Assembly (NCBI GenBank): GCA_964371075.1
Contig: CAYJKN010000006.1
Span: 248,001-312,000 of the forward strand
Length of the DNA: 64,000 nucleotides
Source: UTCHB3 sp964371075
Lineage (GTDB): Bacteria; Bacteroidota; Ignavibacteria; Ignavibacteriales; Ignavibacteriaceae
Direction: 5' to 3'
In this document: positions 1-7,892 of the stretch, piece by piece
Numbering within the stretch: position 1 is the stretch's first letter
How the letters are laid out: every line of letters starts with the position of its first letter
The notes under the pieces: generated by a model
Databases searched by the model: none
What the model was told of the DNA's origin: nothing
The model's input: the letters and a program-made list of their open reading frames with translations, nothing else
Program-made: the position numbers and the translations under genes

Positions 1-660
1 ATATTTTAAGATACCTGTCGAAACACCACCGGATTTAAAGACAAAGTGCATAAATCCCTGAGAGTCGAAAACAATTTGGGCATCAACATCACCAGATGTT
101 TCACCTTCAGCAAGCAATAATTCCGGGGACATTGATGAATCTGACGGGTTGTACCATCTATAATATACATTATCGGTACCTGTGACATAAGTGTAATAAA
201 CGAAGTGAACCTTGCCATCGGGTCCCACCATTGAGGCAGGAGTAGCTTTGTTTAATCCGCCGGTGGTTATATATACCGGAGTGGTGAAGGTACCACTCGT
301 ATTCCCTGTGTATTTTACCTGATAAATACCACCTGCGGGGTCTTTTCCGATCATACCCACATGAATATTACCTGCTGAATCCATCGAAATGGTTGGGTAG
401 TTCTCGTCATTCAGATTATTTGTGATTTGCTGAGAAGTGAACTGACCATCACTCCCTTCTTGCACATAGTATATTTCCCGTGTATCACTTGCACTTCCAA
501 GTGAACCTGAATATACGAGTCTGATCTTTCCTTCACGGTCGAACAATATCGTTTGTCGATTGTTGAATTTGTTATCGGCAACAATGGTATCGAGGGGAAA
601 AGGGATCGATTGTGAAATAATTTTTACAGTGAGGAGAAAAAATGTAACAAATGTTTTCAT
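1..660 (-). CDS. Secreted protein, N-terminal part (runs off the left edge)
   Basis: An open frame runs without a stop from an ATG at 660 to the window edge, giving 220 residues. The first 15-20 residues (MKTFVTFFLLTVKIISQS) look like a signal peptide. The rest has repeated blades of the kind NIHVGMIG, KVHFVYYTYV, FMHFVFKS at roughly 50-residue spacing, each following a D-G/S-x-G turn, which resembles BNR/beta-propeller sialidase-like repeats. I infer an exported beta-propeller protein; in this kind of organism such proteins often end in a type IX sorting domain, but the C-terminus is not in the window. It is divergent from the gene at 752, and the 91 bp between them hold no clear promoter. 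Confidence 0.7.
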   Translation of the reverse strand, partial: MKTFVTFFLLTVKIISQSIPFPLDTIVADNKFNNRQTILFDREGKIRLVYSGSLGSASDTREIYYVQEGSDGQFTSQQITNNLNDENYPTISMDSAGNIHVGMIGKDPAGGIYQVKYTGNTSGTFTTPVYITTGGLNKATPASMVGPDGKVHFVYYTYVTGTDNVYYRWYNPSDSSMSPELLLAEGETSGDVDAQIVFDSQGFMHFVFKSGGVSTGILKY

Positions 661-751
661 TTTATCATCTTTATTTAATAATTTTAAACTCGGGAAAATA
701 ACTTAATCATTCCTGCACAAATAATCAAGCACAAATAATTAAAGCAACGCT

Positions 752-2149
752 ATGAAGCTAAAAATCAAAGTTCCGAATACATTAATTCTTCTATCTTCAT
801 TACTGGTGATAGCAGCGGCACTCACACTTGTAATACCTGCAGGTGAATTTGACCGAACAAAAGGCTTTCAGGGGCTGGATGTTGTGGTGCCGGGTTCGTA
901 CAAACAAATCGAAAATGTATCACAATTTAATCTCAATATCCTGCTTGCTCCTATAAAAGGATTTATGGCAGCCTCAGAGATTATTGTTTTTATTCTCTTT
1001 GTAGGTGGAGCTTTTTATGTATTCCAAAGAACCCAGGCAATTGATTCGGGGATAAAAGCATTAGCCAAGGCACATAAAAAATCTGCTGTCGTAAGAAGAA
1101 TGTTAATTCCCATCTTTATGGTGATTTTCTCGTTAGGAGGTGCTACATTTGGCATGAGCGAGGAGACAATCCCTTTTATTATGATATTTATTCCTCTGGC
1201 GCTTGTCCTGGGTTACGATACAGTTACGGGTGTTGCAATCCCGTTTGTAGGGGCTTCAACCGGTTTTGCGGCGGCATTTATGAACCCGTTTACGATAGGA
1301 ATTGCTCAGGGAATTGCTGGTTTACCCCCAATGTCAGGTATCGGATACAGATTAATTATTTGGGTGATTTGTACAACGGTTGCCATCTGGTTTGTAATGA
1401 GATATGCTGCAAAAGTTAAAAAAGATCCACAATCGAGCATAACTTATGAACAGGATATTGAAAAAAGAAAAGATCTTCGTGTTGAAGACCTCGAAAATTT
1501 TAGTGGTATGGATAAAAGGCACTCCGCAGTATTGGTTACTTTCCTCATCGGAATTCTCACCGTTGTATTTGGGGTGTTAAACTATGGTTGGTATATCAAA
1601 GAAATTTGTGCAGTGTTTTTAGCAACGGGTATTTTGACAGGGATAGTTGGTGGACTAACCGCGAATGAAATATCAGATTCCTTTGTTGCAGGAGCAAAAG
1701 ACCTTATTTCAACTGCGTTTGTTGTTGCACTATCAAAAGCCCTCCTGATAATTGCCTCCGACGGAAAAATTATTGATACTATCCTCTATGCGTTTTCTGC
1801 TCCACTCGATGGACTTCACCCGATTGGTTCTTCAATTGTGATGTTATTTGTTCAAAAAGTAATTGTCTTTTTTGTACCATCCGGTTCAGGTCAGGCAGCA
1901 CTTACGATGCCGGTGATGGCGCCTCTGAGTGACATCCTAGGTGTCTCACGGCAGACTGCAGTTTTAGCATTTCAGTTTGGCGAAGGATTTGCCAATATGA
2001 TCATCCCAACTTCGGCAGTAACCATGGGAATTTTGACCCTTGCAAAGATTCCTTATGAAAAATGGGCAGTCTGGGTTTTGCCGTTGGAGATTATTTTTAT
2101 TATTTTAGCATGTCTGTTAATGATTCCTCCATATTTTATCTGGCAATAA
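752..2149 (+). CDS. YfcC/DcuC-family membrane carrier
   Basis: The 465-residue protein is almost entirely hydrophobic, with about 11-12 predicted membrane segments, the first at residues 10-28. Its layout (N-terminal PAGEF turn, GMSEETIPF near residue 135, GASTGFAAAFMNPFT near 165, and PSGSGQAALTMPVMAPL in the second half) matches the YfcC / C4-dicarboxylate anaerobic carrier-like family, whose members are predicted carboxylate or basic-amino-acid/peptide transporters. The substrate cannot be read from sequence. Its stop codon directly abuts the ATG of cytidine deaminase, so the two are probably co-transcribed. No strong Shine-Dalgarno sequence precedes the ATG. Confidence 0.8.
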   Translation: MKLKIKVPNTLILLSSLLVIAAALTLVIPAGEFDRTKGFQGLDVVVPGSYKQIENVSQFNLNILLAPIKGFMAASEIIVFILFVGGAFYVFQRTQAIDSGIKALAKAHKKSAVVRRMLIPIFMVIFSLGGATFGMSEETIPFIMIFIPLALVLGYDTVTGVAIPFVGASTGFAAAFMNPFTIGIAQGIAGLPPMSGIGYRLIIWVICTTVAIWFVMRYAAKVKKDPQSSITYEQDIEKRKDLRVEDLENFSGMDKRHSAVLVTFLIGILTVVFGVLNYGWYIKEICAVFLATGILTGIVGGLTANEISDSFVAGAKDLISTAFVVALSKALLIIASDGKIIDTILYAFSAPLDGLHPIGSSIVMLFVQKVIVFFVPSGSGQAALTMPVMAPLSDILGVSRQTAVLAFQFGEGFANMIIPTSAVTMGILTLAKIPYEKWAVWVLPLEIIFIILACLLMIPPYFIWQ

Positions 2150-2545
2150 ATGAACTATAATGAACTTGCAAAAAAAGCCCGTGAAGCGCAGAACGGTAGT
2201 TATTCACCATATTCAAAATTCAGGGTAGGGGCTGCGCTCCTTACCGAAGACGGGGAAGTTGTGCTTGGTGCTAATGTTGAAAACGCTTCATACGGATTGA
2301 CAAGCTGTGCCGAAAGGAACGCAATTACCAGAGCCGTTAACGACGGGAAAAGAAAATTTAAGGCTATCGCTGTTGTGGGTGACATGGATGAATTTTGCAC
2401 TCCATGTGGTGCCTGTCGTCAGGTAATGGATGAATTTTGCGGTAAAGAATTCGAAATAGTTTTGATAAATTCGAAAGATGAATTAAAAATTCTTAAAATG
2501 AATGACATTCTCCCGTTTTCTTTTAACGGGGAACACCTGGTTTAA
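2150..2545 (+). CDS. cdd: Cytidine deaminase
   Basis: This 131-residue protein is the size of the short homotetrameric cytidine deaminases, which convert cytidine or deoxycytidine to uridine or deoxyuridine in pyrimidine salvage. The zinc site is visible: CAERNA with C53 and catalytic E55, and PCGACRQ with C86 and C89. The substrate-binding FRVGAAL and NVENASYG motifs are at residues 24-30 and 42-49. The ATG follows the stop of the upstream carrier with no gap. The stop codon shares its last base with an octanucleotide repeat tract. Thymidine kinase follows, making a small salvage cluster. Confidence 0.95.
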   Translation: MNYNELAKKAREAQNGSYSPYSKFRVGAALLTEDGEVVLGANVENASYGLTSCAERNAITRAVNDGKRKFKAIAVVGDMDEFCTPCGACRQVMDEFCGKEFEIVLINSKDELKILKMNDILPFSFNGEHLV

Positions 2546-2656
2546 GAACTTCAGAACTTCAGAACTTAAGAGTTCCGGTACTTTAAAGTTCCAGTACTTT
2601 AGAGTTCCGGTACTCCAGAGATTCAGAGTTCCGAAGTACTGAAGTTCCGAAGTTCT
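2545..2656. repeat. Degenerate octanucleotide repeat, inverted (hairpin-forming), no gene inside
   Basis: Fourteen consecutive 8-bp units fill the cdd-tdk gap. The left end reads AGAACTTC twice and then AGAACTTA; the right end reads GAAGTACT, GAAGTTCC, GAAGTTCT, which is the reverse complement of the left-end unit. The middle units (AGAGTTCC, GGTACTTT, AAAGTTCC) are diverged. The whole tract can therefore fold back on itself. It belongs to the same family as the tracts at 8697, 9231 and 11321. Confidence 0.85.
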
Positions 2657-2688
2657 CAACAACTCCATACATTTAACACAAAAAACCA

Positions 2689-3285
2689 ATGATGAATGAA
2701 TTTCCGCATTTGCAGCCGAGAGGATCCGGATGGATCGAAGTGGTTGCAGGTTGTATGTTCAGCGGCAAAACCGAAGAATTAATAAAACGGCTGAGAAGAG
2801 CCAAGATTGCCAAACAAAGGGTTTTGGTTTTTAAGCCAAAGATTGATAACCGTTATGCTGAGGAATCAATTGTCTCCCACAGCGAGTTATCACTCCCTTC
2901 GATTAATATTCAGAACATTAATGAAGTTTATGATCTTGTTGGTGATGCTCAGGTGGTTGGAATTGATGAAGCACAATTTTTTAGTAATGACCTTATTGAG
3001 GTATGTACCACACTTGCAAACAGTGGCAAAAGGGTCGTAGTTGCCGGACTTGATCAGGATTATAAAGGTGTTCCGTTTGATCCAATGCCCGAACTGATGG
3101 CAATAGCAGAATTTGTTACAAAACCGTTGGCTATATGTGTGGTTTGTGGAAGTCCCGCATCAAGAACTCAAAGAAAAACAGCCTCCGGCGACCGTGTTTT
3201 AATCGGTGCTTCCGACAGTTATGAAGCAAGGTGCAGACAATGTCACTACATCCCCGGTGAACAGGAAGATCCGGCCCTTTTTTAA
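2689..3285 (+). CDS. tdk: Thymidine kinase
   Basis: The 198-residue protein belongs to the type II thymidine kinases, which phosphorylate thymidine to dTMP using ATP. The P-loop GCMFSGKT is at residues 21-28 and the Walker B/catalytic glutamate lies in GIDEAQFF (E94). The structural zinc site is C150-x2-C153 with C182-x2-C185. Two ATG codons are adjacent (2689 and 2692), and either could be used. The gene follows cdd after the octanucleotide repeat and fits a pyrimidine salvage cluster. Confidence 0.95.
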   Translation: MMNEFPHLQPRGSGWIEVVAGCMFSGKTEELIKRLRRAKIAKQRVLVFKPKIDNRYAEESIVSHSELSLPSINIQNINEVYDLVGDAQVVGIDEAQFFSNDLIEVCTTLANSGKRVVVAGLDQDYKGVPFDPMPELMAIAEFVTKPLAICVVCGSPASRTQRKTASGDRVLIGASDSYEARCRQCHYIPGEQEDPALF

Positions 3286-3287
3286 TC

Positions 3288-3833
3288 GTGAAAAATCTTC
3301 GTTTTAATCAAAAATTAATAAACTTTTTGTTGCTGCTTGTCATCTTCATCAATTTGGCAGGTGCGCCTTTCCTTTTTATTGTGCTTCAAAAGAAAATAAA
3401 AAGGGAGATGAAGAGACTTATCCTTTCTCAGGTTCCGCCTGAACTCTTGATACCATTTACACTTCCTGCCGATCGTAATCTATGTGAAGCTGCCGGGTAT
3501 GAATTTATACACGACAAAGAGTTTCGTTTTCGCGGGATGATGTTTGATATCATAACGAGTGAACGGATTGGAGACTCTGTCAAACACCTGTGTGTAAATG
3601 ATACGAATGAGGAAGAGCTTATTCGTGCATTTATGGACCATACACAAAAAAAGAAACCATTCGATTTCCCATCTTTTAATGCACAATCAAATATTTTTGT
3701 AAGCTCAGGTGCAATTAATGAGGTGAAATGTATTAATGTTTCTGAGATACTTTTGTATTATCAACAAGAACCCGCAATTCTTTCGGGTATAAAAACACCG
3801 CCGGAACACCCTCCAAAATCGTTTATTTCTTAA
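3288..3833 (+). CDS. Membrane-anchored protein of unknown function beside a TonB receptor
   Basis: I do not recognise a named family. The 181-residue protein starts at a GTG two bases after the tdk stop. Residues 11-32 form one hydrophobic anchor (FLLLLVIFINLAGAPFLFIV), and the rest is soluble and probably outside the cytoplasm. Visible elements are C66 and C121, the block EFRFRGMMFDII (residues 77-88) and a proline-rich end (TPPEHPPKSF). Small anchored proteins like this often sit directly upstream of TonB-dependent receptors in Bacteroidota, and the receptor here starts 34 bp downstream, so a role with that receptor is my inference. Confidence 0.6.
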   Translation: MKNLRFNQKLINFLLLLVIFINLAGAPFLFIVLQKKIKREMKRLILSQVPPELLIPFTLPADRNLCEAAGYEFIHDKEFRFRGMMFDIITSERIGDSVKHLCVNDTNEEELIRAFMDHTQKKKPFDFPSFNAQSNIFVSSGAINEVKCINVSEILLYYQQEPAILSGIKTPPEHPPKSFIS

Positions 3834-3867
3834 ACGATTTAATAACACAATAATTTCGGAGAAATTT

Positions 3868-5871
3868 ATGAAAATAAGAATTGCATTAATTTTATTAATG
3901 ACATTCGGGGTGGTCTATGCTCAAAATCCACAAGATTCGATAGTCAAAACCTATCATCTTGGAGAAGTTGAGATTTCCGGCTTCAAGATTGAAGAGGTAC
4001 CCATGCCCCAGACAACAAAAATAAACTATTGGGAACTGCGAAAAGCTGACGCCCCTGATTTGGCTCAACTTCAGAAAAACATCCCATCAGGCAGAATAAG
4101 AACAAACTCCCGTGGTGAATCGATCCTTTTTTTAAGAGGAGCCGGTGAGAGGCAATTAGGTCTCTTTTTTGATGGAGTTCCATACAATGTCCCTTGGGAT
4201 AATCGTTTTGATCTCACATTTTTACCGCTTGATGTGGTTGGTGAAATCACTGTGAGCCAAAATGCAAGTTCAGTTTTATACGGTGCAAATGTTCTTGGTG
4301 GTGCGGTAAATATCAATACTTATGAGCGAGGGACCAATGGAAGCAATGGTTCATTCTCTTTTAGTGGCTCAAATTCAGAAACATATTCGAGTTCAGGTTC
4401 ATTTGATTGGAAAAAGGATAATTTCAACTTTACTGCTGCAGTTGCCTACCTCGATTCAAAGGGGAGCATCCTGCCCGGAAATTCACCTTCGGAACTACAG
4501 AGTCAAGACAGGGATGCCAAATATATCACTAACACTCAGCGGAACAGGTTTTCACTTTTTACAAGAGGGGAATGGTGGTTTAGTGAATCCTCGAAGACAG
4601 GATTATCTGTAAATTTTGTTACAGGTTCAAAAGGTGTTGCACCCGAGACGCATGTTGCACCAACTGATGCAAGGCTATGGAGATACCCCGAATGGAACAG
4701 AGTGACCGTTTCATCAAATTCAAAATTCAGGTTAAATGACAAGGTTGATTTGACAACTGTACTTTGGTTCGATAATTTTGGTCAAAAAATTGAAACATAC
4801 TCCAACCTTTCGTTTTCTACAGTAACTGAATCTCAACAAGATAAAGATCTGACATTTGGTGGAAGAGCATCTTTGATTTTTCGAATGAATGAGAATCACT
4901 CACTTCACGGAGTTATGAATTTCTCTTCAACCGCACATAACGAAAAAATCTTTAATGGTTCCGGTAATCAAACATCAGACTACGATTATTCACAAAATTT
5001 CTTGAGTTCGGGCCTGGAATATTCTTTCAAATATGAAGAATTTTCTCTCCTTGCCGGTGGAGTATATGATCTCAGTATGATCAACAAAACAGGAGCGTTC
5101 ACACAATATGGTAACACAAGTGCATCTGCTCCCGGTCTTTTTGCATCTGCCTCATGGGAAATTTCACCCGATTGGGAAGTGTTTGCAGGAGTAACCTACA
5201 GGAATAGATTTCCCTCATTGCGGGAATCGTTTTCAGGTGCTCTCAACAGATTTAAGGCGAATCCCGATCTTAAACCGGAAAAGGGTACGCTGACCGATTT
5301 TGGTGTAAAATTTGGAAGTGATGGAATTTCATTAAAACTTTCAGGATTTTATAACAGTTACTCAGATTTGATAAGCCAAATTAGATTAACCGCTGCGCAA
5401 GACCCACAAAGGAGAAGAATGAGAATAAACATTGCGGATGCTACCATTGTTGGTACTGAATTAGTGTTTGATTATAAACCTTCCTCGTTTGTTGGTATAT
5501 CAGGCAATTTGACCTATATGGATGCCAGAGGCAAGGCTGATGGAGTAACAGAAGATAAATTGGATAATAAACCTGAAGTTCTCGGTGGAATGACTGTTGA
5601 ACTGAAACCCGTAAAAATGATTGGAATTTCTCTCGAATCAGAATTTACCGGTAAACAGGTTGAAACTAATCCGTCAAAACCGGCTGAAAAAATAGAAATT
5701 GCAGGTTCGGCAGTTTTTAATGTCAGAGTATCATATTCACTTATTTCTGCAGGCTTTTCAGGAGATGTTTTTATTCGAGTAAACAATATCTTTGATCACT
5801 ACCGAATCTATCAACTTGGGTTGATTGAGCCCGGCAGCGCTATCTCGGGTGGTATTACCATCAAATTGTAA
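3868..5871 (+). CDS. TonB-dependent outer-membrane receptor
   Basis: The 667-residue protein has a signal peptide (MKIRIALILLMTFGVVYA, then Q), a plug domain at about residues 45-150 with the signature block SVLYGANVLGGAVNI, and then a long alternating beta-strand barrel ending ISGGITIKL. Receptors of this type import siderophores, metals, vitamins or oligosaccharides using TonB energy; the ligand is not evident. There is no N-terminal carboxypeptidase-like extension of the SusC type, so a metal/cofactor receptor is more likely than a glycan one. A GGAG ribosome-binding site precedes the ATG, and a strong terminator follows. Confidence 0.9.
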   Translation: MKIRIALILLMTFGVVYAQNPQDSIVKTYHLGEVEISGFKIEEVPMPQTTKINYWELRKADAPDLAQLQKNIPSGRIRTNSRGESILFLRGAGERQLGLFFDGVPYNVPWDNRFDLTFLPLDVVGEITVSQNASSVLYGANVLGGAVNINTYERGTNGSNGSFSFSGSNSETYSSSGSFDWKKDNFNFTAAVAYLDSKGSILPGNSPSELQSQDRDAKYITNTQRNRFSLFTRGEWWFSESSKTGLSVNFVTGSKGVAPETHVAPTDARLWRYPEWNRVTVSSNSKFRLNDKVDLTTVLWFDNFGQKIETYSNLSFSTVTESQQDKDLTFGGRASLIFRMNENHSLHGVMNFSSTAHNEKIFNGSGNQTSDYDYSQNFLSSGLEYSFKYEEFSLLAGGVYDLSMINKTGAFTQYGNTSASAPGLFASASWEISPDWEVFAGVTYRNRFPSLRESFSGALNRFKANPDLKPEKGTLTDFGVKFGSDGISLKLSGFYNSYSDLISQIRLTAAQDPQRRRMRINIADATIVGTELVFDYKPSSFVGISGNLTYMDARGKADGVTEDKLDNKPEVLGGMTVELKPVKMIGISLESEFTGKQVETNPSKPAEKIEIAGSAVFNVRVSYSLISAGFSGDVFIRVNNIFDHYRIYQLGLIEPGSAISGGITIKL

Positions 5872-5916
5872 AAATTAAGAAATTAATTTTCATTTATTGG
5901 AAGAATTCTAAAGATT

Positions 5917-5951
5917 GAAAAAAGGGAGCGACTGATTTCGCTCCTTTTTTT
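5917..5951 (+). terminator. Intrinsic terminator after the TonB receptor gene
   Basis: The stem GGAGCG (5925-5930) pairs with CGCTCC (5939-5944) around an 8-base loop, is flanked by an A-run on the left and is followed by seven T residues. It separates the receptor gene from the ferredoxin promoter. Confidence 0.85.
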
Positions 5952-6027
5952 GTTTAAGGTTTGTCAAAAACTTCGATTTTGGGCTATTTGGTTACTTATT
6001 TACTTTTGGATAACAGGAACTATCCTT

Positions 6028-6043
6028 TGGCACAGATATTGCT
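6028..6043 (+). promoter_or_regulatory. Sigma54 (-24/-12) promoter for ferredoxin
   Basis: The sequence TGGCACAGATATTGCT matches the sigma54 consensus TGGCAC-N5-TTGCW at every fixed position, with the GG and GC dinucleotides at the required spacing. Transcription should start near 6054, about 75 bp before the ferredoxin ATG. No clear palindromic activator site was seen between the upstream terminator and the promoter. Confidence 0.8.
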
Positions 6044-6128
6044 TAATATACAGCGATTGGTTTTGGATTGATTTTAGTAAAGTTTTACTGATTTAAATAA
6101 AGAAAATTAAAGAAGAAGGAATTGTATC

Positions 6129-6428
6129 ATGGCAGTAATTATAACTGACGATTGTATCTCATGCCAGGCATGTGAAGTTGAATGTCCAAACAACGCTATC
6201 TATGCAGCAGGCGACGAATGGATGTTGGGCGGAGATTCTCATCCTGCACTCAACGATGACCATACATATATCGCATTTGATAAATGCACCGAATGTGTTG
6301 GTTTCCACGATGAACCACAATGTATTCCTGCTTGTCCATCAGACGCAATCATGCCCGATCCTGACAGACAGGAAAGCAATGAAGCGCTTCTCGCCAAAAA
6401 AGCAAAATTAGACGAAATCGGCAGATAA
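6129..6428 (+). CDS. 2[4Fe-4S] ferredoxin, Chlorobium/Bacteroidota type
   Basis: This 99-residue electron carrier binds two 4Fe-4S clusters. Cluster I ligands are C9, C12, C15 and C19 (followed by P20). The second motif is expanded: C53, C56, then an 8-residue spacer (VGFHDEPQ) before C65 and C69. This CxxC-x8-CxxxCP pattern is typical of ferredoxins from green sulfur bacteria and related phyla. An insert of about 20 residues (MLGGDSHPALNDDHTY region) separates the two halves, and a charged C-terminal helix follows. The gene is monocistronic between a sigma54 promoter and its own terminator, suggesting regulation by nitrogen, redox or energy state. Confidence 0.92.
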   Translation: MAVIITDDCISCQACEVECPNNAIYAAGDEWMLGGDSHPALNDDHTYIAFDKCTECVGFHDEPQCIPACPSDAIMPDPDRQESNEALLAKKAKLDEIGR

Positions 6429-6450
6429 TATTTCTATTGATGATGGTTTG

Positions 6451-6484
6451 AGCTGCTCCCGGTTACGAGAGCAGCTTTTTTTTT
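6451..6484 (+). terminator. Intrinsic terminator after ferredoxin
   Basis: The perfect 8-bp stem AGCTGCTC (6451-6458) / GAGCAGCT (6469-6476) is followed by a run of nine T residues. It ends the single-gene ferredoxin transcript. Confidence 0.9.
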
Positions 6485-6505
6485 GTTGTCTGGGTTTTGA
6501 AGTTA

Positions 6506-6571
6506 AACCGCAGAGGACGCAAAGAACGCAGAGAAATAGTTTAAACCACAGAGCACACAGAGCCCACAGAG
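6506..6571. repeat. Dispersed nonamer repeat (ACCACAGAG type)
   Basis: Two blocks of three 9-bp units are present: CCGCAGAGG-ACGCAAAGA-ACGCAGAGA (from 6508) and ACCACAGAG-CACACAGAG-CCCACAGAG (from 6545). The same repeat appears on the opposite strand at 22164-22190 (inside a gene) and in decayed form near 24700. Because the unit is 9 bp, it reads through in frame and encodes LCVLCVLCG in one frame. Confidence 0.8.
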
Positions 6572-6674
6572 CGTGTTCGTTAGAATCTGGTCCATACATG
6601 TAGTAAATGTCCTTAAGTTTAATAAAATATTCCTATTTTTCGAGATAATTTTTATCATTTATGGCAACTCTATC

Positions 6675-7889
6675 ATGAAAAAGTCACTCCTTATTGCGTT
6701 TACGCTTTTATTTGTTGGTTCATCCCTTTTGGCGCAAAACAACTCCACCAAAGTGGAATTCAGAGAACCCAAGTCAGGTTATTGGGATACAATTCAAAGA
6801 GGAATTGATACATATCTTGGTTCAAAAAATCCCAAAACAAAAAGACAATCATTAAAAGCTGATGTTTCGTCTATTGTACACCCTTCGGGACCCGACGACT
6901 TTAAATATTATTGGCACAACAAACCTCAATCGCAAGGGAGGACCGGAACCTGCTGGTCATTTTCAACCACTTCATTTTTTGAGTCTGAAGTTAAACGGTT
7001 AACTGGAAAAGAAGTTGAGATATCAGAGCTTTATACTGTTTACTGGGAATATATTGAAAAAGCAAAACGATTTGCAAGTGAAAGAGGAAATTCGGCTCTT
7101 GGAGAAGGTTCGCAAGGAAATGCATTACAAAAGAATTTTAAAAAGTATGGTGCAGTCCCTTATCAAGTTTATTCAGGTATGCTTCCGGGACAAAAATTTT
7201 ATGATCACCAGGATTTATTTAACGAATTCTCTGCATTTTTAAATAAATCCAAAGAAAATCAAACCTGGGCTGAGGATTTTATTGTCTCAGGGGTAAAAGC
7301 TATTTTGGATAAATATATGGGGACACCTCCCGAACAGTTTACTTATGAAGGTAAAAACTGGACACCACAATCCTTCCTTAAAGATTATTTGCAGATCAAC
7401 CTTGATGATTATGTTGCTGTGATGTCGATTAAAAATCAACCTTATGGCAATTATGTAATTTACGATGTTCCCGATAACTGGTGGAGAAACACCGATTATT
7501 ACAACATGCCATTGGATGAATTTATGGGCACCCTTAAAGAGGCTGTTAAAAATGGATACACTGCTGCCTTTTTTGGTGATGTCTCAGAACCCGGAATAGA
7601 TGGATTTTCCGGATTGGCAATTGTACCCGATTTTGATATTAACCCCTCCGCAATTAATGAAGATTCAAGAGTTTTTCGTTTTGTAAATGGACAAACGACT
7701 GATGATCACGGGATTCATTGTATTGGTTCAACAGAAAAAAATGGATACACCTGGTTTTTGATCAGGGAATCGGGAGCTGGTTCTTTTAATTCACCTAATC
7801 CGGGTTACATGATGTATCGCGAAGATTATGTAAAATTAAAAATGATGGGTTACATGATCCACAAAAGCGCAGTTAAAGGACTTAAGTAG
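6675..7889 (+). CDS. Secreted C1-family (papain/bleomycin-hydrolase-like) cysteine peptidase
   Basis: I start at the ATG at 6675 because it opens a good signal peptide (MKKSLLIAFTLLFVGSSLLA, then Q); the longer frame upstream would run through repeat DNA. The mature 404-residue protein shows the C1 active site: Q87 and C93 in QGRTGTCWSF, and H345 in DDHGIH. The segment that normally carries the catalytic Asn followed by SWG reads LIRESGAG, so Asn is replaced by Glu. The overall layout (ELYTVYWEY block, long central insert, ending EDYVKLKMMGYMIHKS) resembles the C1B aminopeptidase C/bleomycin hydrolase branch found in Bacteroidota. It probably degrades peptides in the periplasm or outside the cell. 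Confidence 0.85.
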   Translation: MKKSLLIAFTLLFVGSSLLAQNNSTKVEFREPKSGYWDTIQRGIDTYLGSKNPKTKRQSLKADVSSIVHPSGPDDFKYYWHNKPQSQGRTGTCWSFSTTSFFESEVKRLTGKEVEISELYTVYWEYIEKAKRFASERGNSALGEGSQGNALQKNFKKYGAVPYQVYSGMLPGQKFYDHQDLFNEFSAFLNKSKENQTWAEDFIVSGVKAILDKYMGTPPEQFTYEGKNWTPQSFLKDYLQINLDDYVAVMSIKNQPYGNYVIYDVPDNWWRNTDYYNMPLDEFMGTLKEAVKNGYTAAFFGDVSEPGIDGFSGLAIVPDFDINPSAINEDSRVFRFVNGQTTDDHGIHCIGSTEKNGYTWFLIRESGAGSFNSPNPGYMMYREDYVKLKMMGYMIHKSAVKGLK

Positions 7890-7892
7890 ATT

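Noticed and set aside
2483..2689. Minus-strand open frame between cdd and tdk
   Set aside because: Most of it is octanucleotide repeat sequence and cdd antisense.
6408..6599. Minus-strand open frame rich in LCVLC
   Set aside because: It is the nonamer repeat read in one frame, across the ferredoxin terminator; no ribosome-binding site or family match.
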